Shown here piece by piece: positions 12,762 to 16,676 of a stretch of DNA of 16,676 nt. The notes beneath the pieces were generated by a model. It was not told where the DNA came from. It saw nothing but the letters and a program-made list of their open reading frames with translations, and made no database searches. The position numbers and the translations under genes were made by a program. How positions within the stretch are numbered: the stretch's first letter is position 1; every line of letters begins with the position of its first letter. Source of the DNA: Candidatus Sifarchaeum marinoarchaea (lineage in GTDB: Archaea > Asgardarchaeota > Sifarchaeia > Borrarchaeales > Borrarchaeaceae); the NCBI GenBank assembly GCA_016294985.1, contig JAECRW010000016.1, forward strand, positions 1 through 16,676, read 5' to 3'.

Positions 12762-13778
12762 GTGAAGTATTTCCAAAAATTTTTAGAAATACTTAATGAA
12801 CTTTGTCCTAAGAGGATTTGCGTATTATGTCATCAAAATGCAGATCCAGATGCCATTTGTAGCGCATTTGCACTTTCAGAACTCTTAGTTAAGCTTATTC
12901 CAGGAGTTAAGATTCATTGTCTTTCAGATGGGCTTAGTAAGGTATCCAAGAACGTTGTAAAAAAACTAAAAATGACAATTTCGACAGAAACCGATATTGA
13001 TGACTGCGATTTATACTTCTTAGTAGATACAAACAATTTTGAACAGTTAGGAGCCCTCAAAGGACTTGTAAAGAAAATATCTGCGCCAATTATCATAATA
13101 GACCATCATGCATGGCATCCGGAGGGAGCAGAACTCTCTAGTCTATATATACATGATGATTCGGTATGTTCAGCATCTGAAATAGTTTATAACCTTTATA
13201 ATAATTGCAAAATGATTCCTACACCAATAAGCGCTAACGCCTTATTAATTGGGCTTACTTATGACTCAAAACATTTTATATTAGGCACTCCAGCCGCTTT
13301 TCAAGTAGCCACAAATCTAATGCAACTTGGTGCGGATTATGAAGAAGTAATTAATCTTCTTAAAAGTCCAATGGATTTTTCAGAGCGTATAGCTAGGTTA
13401 AAGGCTGCAAAGCGACACAACATACACATTTTCGATGAATGGATAATTGTAGTCTCAAAAATAAACTCATTTGAAGCATCAGCAGCAAGGTCTTTGCTTG
13501 ATCTAGGTGCCGATATCGCGATAGTAGCCGCAGAAAAAAAGAAAGAGAAGATTGTCAGAATCAGTGGTAGGGCGAAAAGAGGAATAACACAAAAGACGGG
13601 ATTACATTTAGGTAAAATATTTCAACAAATTGGGCCACTCATTAATGGCGAGGGAGGAGGCCATCAAAACGCAGCCGCCTGTAATGGAACAACTAATCTA
13701 GATATGGGAATAAACGAAATATTAGCACAAATTAAGCTAAATCTCTCTAAAGAAAGAGATAATAAACAAAAAATATAA
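12762..13778 (+). CDS. DHH-family phosphoesterase (DHH-DHHA1)
   Basis: The 338-residue protein has the DHH catalytic domain with HQNADPDA (24-31), a metal-binding Asp in LVDTN (D89), and DHH (114-116). A second domain of DHHA1 type has the substrate-binding GEGGGHQNAAA (about 298-308). The overall size and domain pair match NrnA-like nucleases and phosphatases (nanoRNA, pAp or cyclic dinucleotide hydrolysis) rather than the longer RecJ/GAN replication proteins, which carry an OB fold. The natural substrate is unknown. The GTG start at 12762 is supported by GAGGG six bases upstream. Synteny behind prefoldin beta is common in archaea. A hairpin ATCTCTCT/AAAGAGAT (13741-13760) lies within the last codons. 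Confidence 0.88.
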   Translation: MKYFQKFLEILNELCPKRICVLCHQNADPDAICSAFALSELLVKLIPGVKIHCLSDGLSKVSKNVVKKLKMTISTETDIDDCDLYFLVDTNNFEQLGALKGLVKKISAPIIIIDHHAWHPEGAELSSLYIHDDSVCSASEIVYNLYNNCKMIPTPISANALLIGLTYDSKHFILGTPAAFQVATNLMQLGADYEEVINLLKSPMDFSERIARLKAAKRHNIHIFDEWIIVVSKINSFEASAARSLLDLGADIAIVAAEKKKEKIVRISGRAKRGITQKTGLHLGKIFQQIGPLINGEGGGHQNAAACNGTTNLDMGINEILAQIKLNLSKERDNKQKI

Positions 13779-13790
13779 CAAATATTAATT

Positions 13791-13860
13791 CCCAGCAACA
13801 GTGATATACTGGCTATGTTGAGGTAAGATTCTCTCTAAAAGGCGATGAGCCTATTTTTGT
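13791..13860 (+). terminator. Terminator-like element between the DHH gene and the ECF operon
   Basis: AGGC (13840-13843) and GCCT (13849-13852) form a short stem followed by ATTTTTGT. Just before it, CAACA...TGTTG (13796-13819) with inner CAG/CTG pairing could form another stem. Either the end of the DHH transcript or a leader structure of the ECF operon would fit. I do not recognise a known riboswitch. Confidence 0.35.
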
Positions 13861-13904
13861 AAATGAAAGATAATCCATATTAAAGATCTCATTGTATCGT
13901 AGAC

Positions 13905-14822
13905 ATGTATAGTGAACCTTTTAAGAAAAGCAAGGAACCGAAATATATGGAGAATATAATTCAAATTCGGAACTTAAAATTCAGTTATCGACCTTCTAGA
14001 CAACCGGCTATTCGTGAAATCGATTTAGACATTAGAAAAGGAGAATATATCGCCATAGCAGGTCTAAGCGGCTGTGGAAAGTCGACGTTTTGTCGATGCC
14101 TCAACGGTCTTATCCCGCATTTTTATAGGTCAGGTGTCATGAAAGGAAGCGTCACGGTCGATGGATTAGACACCAGAGAGCTTCCTCTCTATGAAATAAC
14201 ACAAAAAGTAGGAATGGTATTTCAAGATCCTGAATCTCAATTGATGGCGCTCACAGTAGAACGCGATATTGCATTTGGCCCTGAAAACTTAGGACTTCCA
14301 AGAGAAGAAATTAGAGCACGGGTGGAAGAGGCTCTTGAATTAGTAAAGATTGCACATTTGAGAGAAAGAGCTCCTCATGAACTTTCAGGAGGAGAACAAC
14401 AACGTGTAGCAATAGCAAGCGTATTGGCACTCCAACCAAAGATATTAGTGCTAGATGAGCCTACCGCAAATTTAGACCCTGCAGGCGCAGTGGATGTACT
14501 TAATATAATCGAAAATTTACAAGTCCAGAAGAAAATTACTGTTATTATCGTTGAGCATCGACTGGAACTCGCACTTCAAAGTGCCACTCGATTGCTTATT
14601 ATGCATGATGGGACACTGGTGTTTGATGATAAACCTGAGAAATTAATCGCAAAAGACATTATACCGGCAGAGGCGTATGGGGTTCAAATGCCGTCACTTA
14701 TCCAGTTATTCACACAATTAATGGACGAAGGACATTCTTTCAGCCAAATTCCGTTTAATATACCGCTGGCGGCATCAATTATCTTAAGTGAACTAGGATC
14801 GGCTAGGAGCACATCAGAATGA
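13905..14822 (+). CDS. ecfA1: ECF transporter ATP-binding protein EcfA (first ATPase)
   Basis: The 305-residue ABC ATPase has Walker A GLSGCGKST (53-61), Q-loop VFQDPESQLMALTVE (105-119), signature LSGGEQQRVAIAS (160-172), Walker B ILVLDEPTANLD (180-191) and the switch His in VEHR. The Q-loop wording (QDPESQL) is typical of ECF energy-coupling ATPases. It pairs with the second ATPase and EcfT to power uptake of vitamins or metals by separate S components. The start is ambiguous: ATG 13905 has no SD but an AT-rich box about 25 bases upstream could give a leaderless transcript; ATG 13947 has AAGGA ten bases upstream and gives the usual family N-terminus. The gene overlaps the next by 4 bases (ATGA). 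Confidence 0.9.
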   Translation: MYSEPFKKSKEPKYMENIIQIRNLKFSYRPSRQPAIREIDLDIRKGEYIAIAGLSGCGKSTFCRCLNGLIPHFYRSGVMKGSVTVDGLDTRELPLYEITQKVGMVFQDPESQLMALTVERDIAFGPENLGLPREEIRARVEEALELVKIAHLRERAPHELSGGEQQRVAIASVLALQPKILVLDEPTANLDPAGAVDVLNIIENLQVQKKITVIIVEHRLELALQSATRLLIMHDGTLVFDDKPEKLIAKDIIPAEAYGVQMPSLIQLFTQLMDEGHSFSQIPFNIPLAASIILSELGSARSTSE

Positions 14823-15640
14823 GTATAACAGTTAAGAACTTAGATTATACCTATCCATCAGGCGTTACAGCCCTAAACAATGTTTCTCTCAAAATAAACA
14901 AAGGTGAGTACATTGCAATTATGGGCGCAAATGGTGCTGGAAAGACGACTTTAATCAAACATTTCAATGGATTACTAAAACCTACGAAAGGTCATGTTCT
15001 CGTAAATGATATTGATACAATAACTAGTTCTGTTGCTGAAATGGCGAAAATAGTAGGTTTCGTTTTTCAGAATCCAGATCATCAATTATTTTTAACGACT
15101 GTAGAAGAAGAAATAAAATTTGGTCCAACAAACTTTGATTTTCCAGAAGAACAGATTCAAGAGGACATGGAAAAAGTTGTAACTTTTTTAAATCTTAAAA
15201 ATCTTCTCAAGCGTTCACCATTTTCTTTAAGTGAAGGAGAAAGAAAAAGAGTAGCACTGGCCTCAGTGCTTGTAATGAATCCTGAAATTCTCATCCTTGA
15301 TGAACCAACAATGGGACAAGATGCAATACAAAAAAGAAACATTGCAAAAATGATAAACGAACTAAACCAACAAGGCCGAACAATTACTTTAGTAACTCAT
15401 GATGTTGAATTCGTAGCAGAATGCCAACCTCGCGTTGTTGCAATGACTGAAGGTCGTGTAATTGCTGATGGAATGGCGAAAGATGTATTAACAAACTTAG
15501 AAATATTAGCTAAAACAAAATTACGTCCTCCACAAATTACAGCATTAGCTTGGGAAATCGCTAATCAGGAGCAATCCTTTCCGAAGGATGTAATTACAAT
15601 TTCTGAAATGAAAACAAATCTATTGGAGTTTAGGCGATAA
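14819..15640 (+). CDS. ecfA2: ECF transporter ATP-binding protein EcfA (second ATPase)
   Basis: The 273-residue ABC ATPase has Walker A GANGAGKTT (36-44), Q-loop VFQNPDHQLFLTTVEEEIKFGP (from about residue 81), Walker B ILILDEPTMGQD (about 158-169) and switch His in VTHD. The signature reads LSEGERKRVALAS: the second position of the usual LSGGQ is Glu, so the two ATPases have unequal signature motifs, as in heterodimeric ABC pairs. It partners EcfA1 and EcfT. The ATG overlaps the EcfA1 stop, indicating coupled translation, and only two bases separate its stop from the EcfT start. Codons are strongly AT-biased. Confidence 0.91.
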   Translation: MSITVKNLDYTYPSGVTALNNVSLKINKGEYIAIMGANGAGKTTLIKHFNGLLKPTKGHVLVNDIDTITSSVAEMAKIVGFVFQNPDHQLFLTTVEEEIKFGPTNFDFPEEQIQEDMEKVVTFLNLKNLLKRSPFSLSEGERKRVALASVLVMNPEILILDEPTMGQDAIQKRNIAKMINELNQQGRTITLVTHDVEFVAECQPRVVAMTEGRVIADGMAKDVLTNLEILAKTKLRPPQITALAWEIANQEQSFPKDVITISEMKTNLLEFRR

Positions 15641-15642
15641 CT

Positions 15643-16488
15643 TTGATGCTTTCACCTTTATCTGCATTTGAATTCAAAAGGAAGGATACTTTTATTCATC
15701 ATCTTGATCCAAGAACCTTAATGTACTTTGTAATTCTTACATCTATCCTTATTTTGCAGTTTCAACAACTAATTCCAGTGGTTATCATTTTTGTGGCGCT
15801 TGTTCCCCTTCTATTTGTGGCAAGAATTATTCGTGAGTGGCTAGTTTCCTTAAAAGGATTTATATTCCTTATACTCATCATTTTTTTCATAAACGTGTTT
15901 TTTAGCCCAGTAAATAACCCTCATCCAACCACATTTGCTTTAAGTATGATCTTTCGCCTTCTGGCTTTAGTAACATCATTTGCTTTATTTTTCCAAACAG
16001 TACATCCCGACGACTTAGGACAAGCGCTTGTCAAATTAGGGATGCCTTACGAGTTTTCATGGGCTATAACTACAGCATATCGTTATGTTCCTACATTAGC
16101 GAAAGAGGCACAACAGATTATCGATGCACAAATGTCAAGAGGTATTGAATTTCAAAAAGGTAACTTTTTGAAACGAATAAGGAATTATATTCCACTCATA
16201 GTACCTCTCTTTATATCTGCAATCAAAAGAGCATGGAAACTAGCGGAAGCGATGGATTCAAAAGCATGGGGGGCTGCTAAAAAAAGGACTTTCTTGTATG
16301 AATTACAAATGTCCCCAGTTGATTATATTATTATTGTAATTGTAACGATAATTTTTATTTTTGTGATATATGTAAGATACATTATTGGCTTACCTGCATG
16401 GGCAGAATGGACGTTACCTCCATATTTAGAACTGAAAGTTATCGGAAAAATGATTTTAGATTACATTGTTAACTTTTTGCAACTTTAA
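15643..16488 (+). CDS. ecfT: ECF transporter transmembrane coupling protein EcfT
   Basis: The 281-residue protein has the CbiQ/EcfT pattern: an N-terminal region with HHLDPRTLMYFVIL, hydrophobic segments at about 25-60 and 69-88, one near 100-122, then a cytoplasmic coupling region and a C-terminal membrane segment (about 225-248). The two coupling helices that sit on the ATPases are visible: AQMSRG (about 164-169), matching the family's A-x-x-x-R-G motif, and AMDSKAWGAAKKRT (about 202-215), where the usual Arg is Lys. EcfT links the ATPases to a small S component that binds the substrate. No S component is next to it: upstream is the DHH gene and downstream an opposite-strand gene. The module may therefore serve unlinked S components (group II ECF), and its substrate is unknown. 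Confidence 0.9.
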   Translation: MMLSPLSAFEFKRKDTFIHHLDPRTLMYFVILTSILILQFQQLIPVVIIFVALVPLLFVARIIREWLVSLKGFIFLILIIFFINVFFSPVNNPHPTTFALSMIFRLLALVTSFALFFQTVHPDDLGQALVKLGMPYEFSWAITTAYRYVPTLAKEAQQIIDAQMSRGIEFQKGNFLKRIRNYIPLIVPLFISAIKRAWKLAEAMDSKAWGAAKKRTFLYELQMSPVDYIIIVIVTIIFIFVIYVRYIIGLPAWAEWTLPPYLELKVIGKMILDYIVNFLQL

Positions 16489-16498
16489 AACACAAAAA

Positions 16499-16513
16499 AC
16501 GATAATCGTATCG
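16499..16513. other. Short dyad in the convergent gap after ecfT
   Basis: CGATA (16500-16504) and TATCG (16509-16513) pair around ATCG; a shifted alternative is ACGAT/ATCGT (16499-16509). The gap is only 35 bases between two convergent genes. There is no T-run on the plus strand, so it is at best a weak terminator. Confidence 0.25.
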
Positions 16514-16523
16514 AATGGACATG

Positions 16524-16676
16524 CTACAATTCCACGGTGATGTCATCCAGCAGTTTGCGTTTGCCGATGATGGCCAGCAGGATGCCAATGCCACTGACGG
16601 CGCTTATGCGGGCGGAGAACGAAACGAAGGCGAGATTCAGGCCTTGTTTAATGGTTAGATGGTAGTGTTGTTCTGC
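16524..16676 (-). CDS. C-terminal end of a membrane protein, truncated by window edge
   Basis: Read from the window end, 50 codons run to a TAG at 16526-16524. The segment begins AEQHYHLTIKQGLNLAF, continues through a hydrophobic stretch (about residues 13-37, with VSGIGILLAIIG) that is probably one membrane helix, and ends with a charged tail GKRKLLDDITVEL. Positive residues directly after the helix suggest a cytoplasmic C-terminus. I do not recognise the family. GC is about 62% in the line 16561-16620, far above the neighbouring ecf genes, with many GCC, CTG and ATC codons, so it belongs to a different compositional class. Coding status rests on the open frame, codon bias and a sensible membrane profile. 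Confidence 0.6.
   Translation of the reverse strand, partial: AEQHYHLTIKQGLNLAFVSFSARISAVSGIGILLAIIGKRKLLDDITVEL

Noticed and set aside
13791..13860. Known vitamin riboswitch controlling the ECF operon
   Set aside because: No conserved TPP, cobalamin, FMN or other aptamer core could be matched; only short stems and a T-run are visible.

Overview
The window is chromosomal DNA of an archaeon. It encodes transcription factor B, ribosomal protein L37Ae, prefoldin beta, the KEOPS subunit Pcc1, a CTP-type riboflavin kinase, and a tRNA-guanine transglycosylase with the archaeal zinc-ligand pattern. TATA boxes and Shine-Dalgarno (SD) sites are both common, and several genes start with GTG or TTG. 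A Roadblock protein beside a TFB would fit an Asgard-like or other lineage-diverse archaeon, but the phylum cannot be fixed from sequence reading alone. Base composition is mixed: sampled 60-base lines run from about 28% GC (ECF genes) to about 55% (secretion ATPase) and 62% (the last gene fragment).

Layout. 1-1041: 3' part of a Upf1-like superfamily 1 helicase, converging on a winged-helix riboflavin kinase (1052-1735, minus). 1965-2228: a small two-helix membrane protein, converging on an unusual MutS-family ATPase with N-terminal helix-hairpin-helix motifs (2330-4519, minus). 4667-5053: a roughly 390-bp structured, GC-richer segment with the ends of an IS200/IS605 element but no transposase. 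It is probably a mini-element with an omega-RNA-like transcript. 5182-5562 (minus) and 5954-6970 (plus): a divergent Roadblock/TFB pair with matched leader architecture. 6963-8021 (minus): a short TGT overlapping the TFB tail. 8089-11258 (minus): a three-gene operon of a secretion ATPase and two split T2SSF membrane proteins (Tad/type IV pilus-like assembly platform). 11504-13778: information-processing cluster pcc1, L37Ae (opposite strand), prefoldin beta and a DHH phosphoesterase. 13905-16488: an ECF transporter energizing module (two ATPases and the T subunit). 16524-16676: the C-terminal end of a membrane protein on the minus strand.

The most unusual item is the IS605-like mini-element. 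Both terminal hairpins carry a bulged T, each is preceded by TCAAG, and TTGAC occurs at both predicted boundaries. The interior can form several stems and a possible pseudoknot, and a terminator-like hairpin follows the right end. Secondary points are a 17-bp near-repeat at two convergent gene ends, parallel leader hairpins in the Roadblock and TFB transcripts, a TGT lacking the usual C-terminal domains, and an ECF module without a substrate-binding S component.
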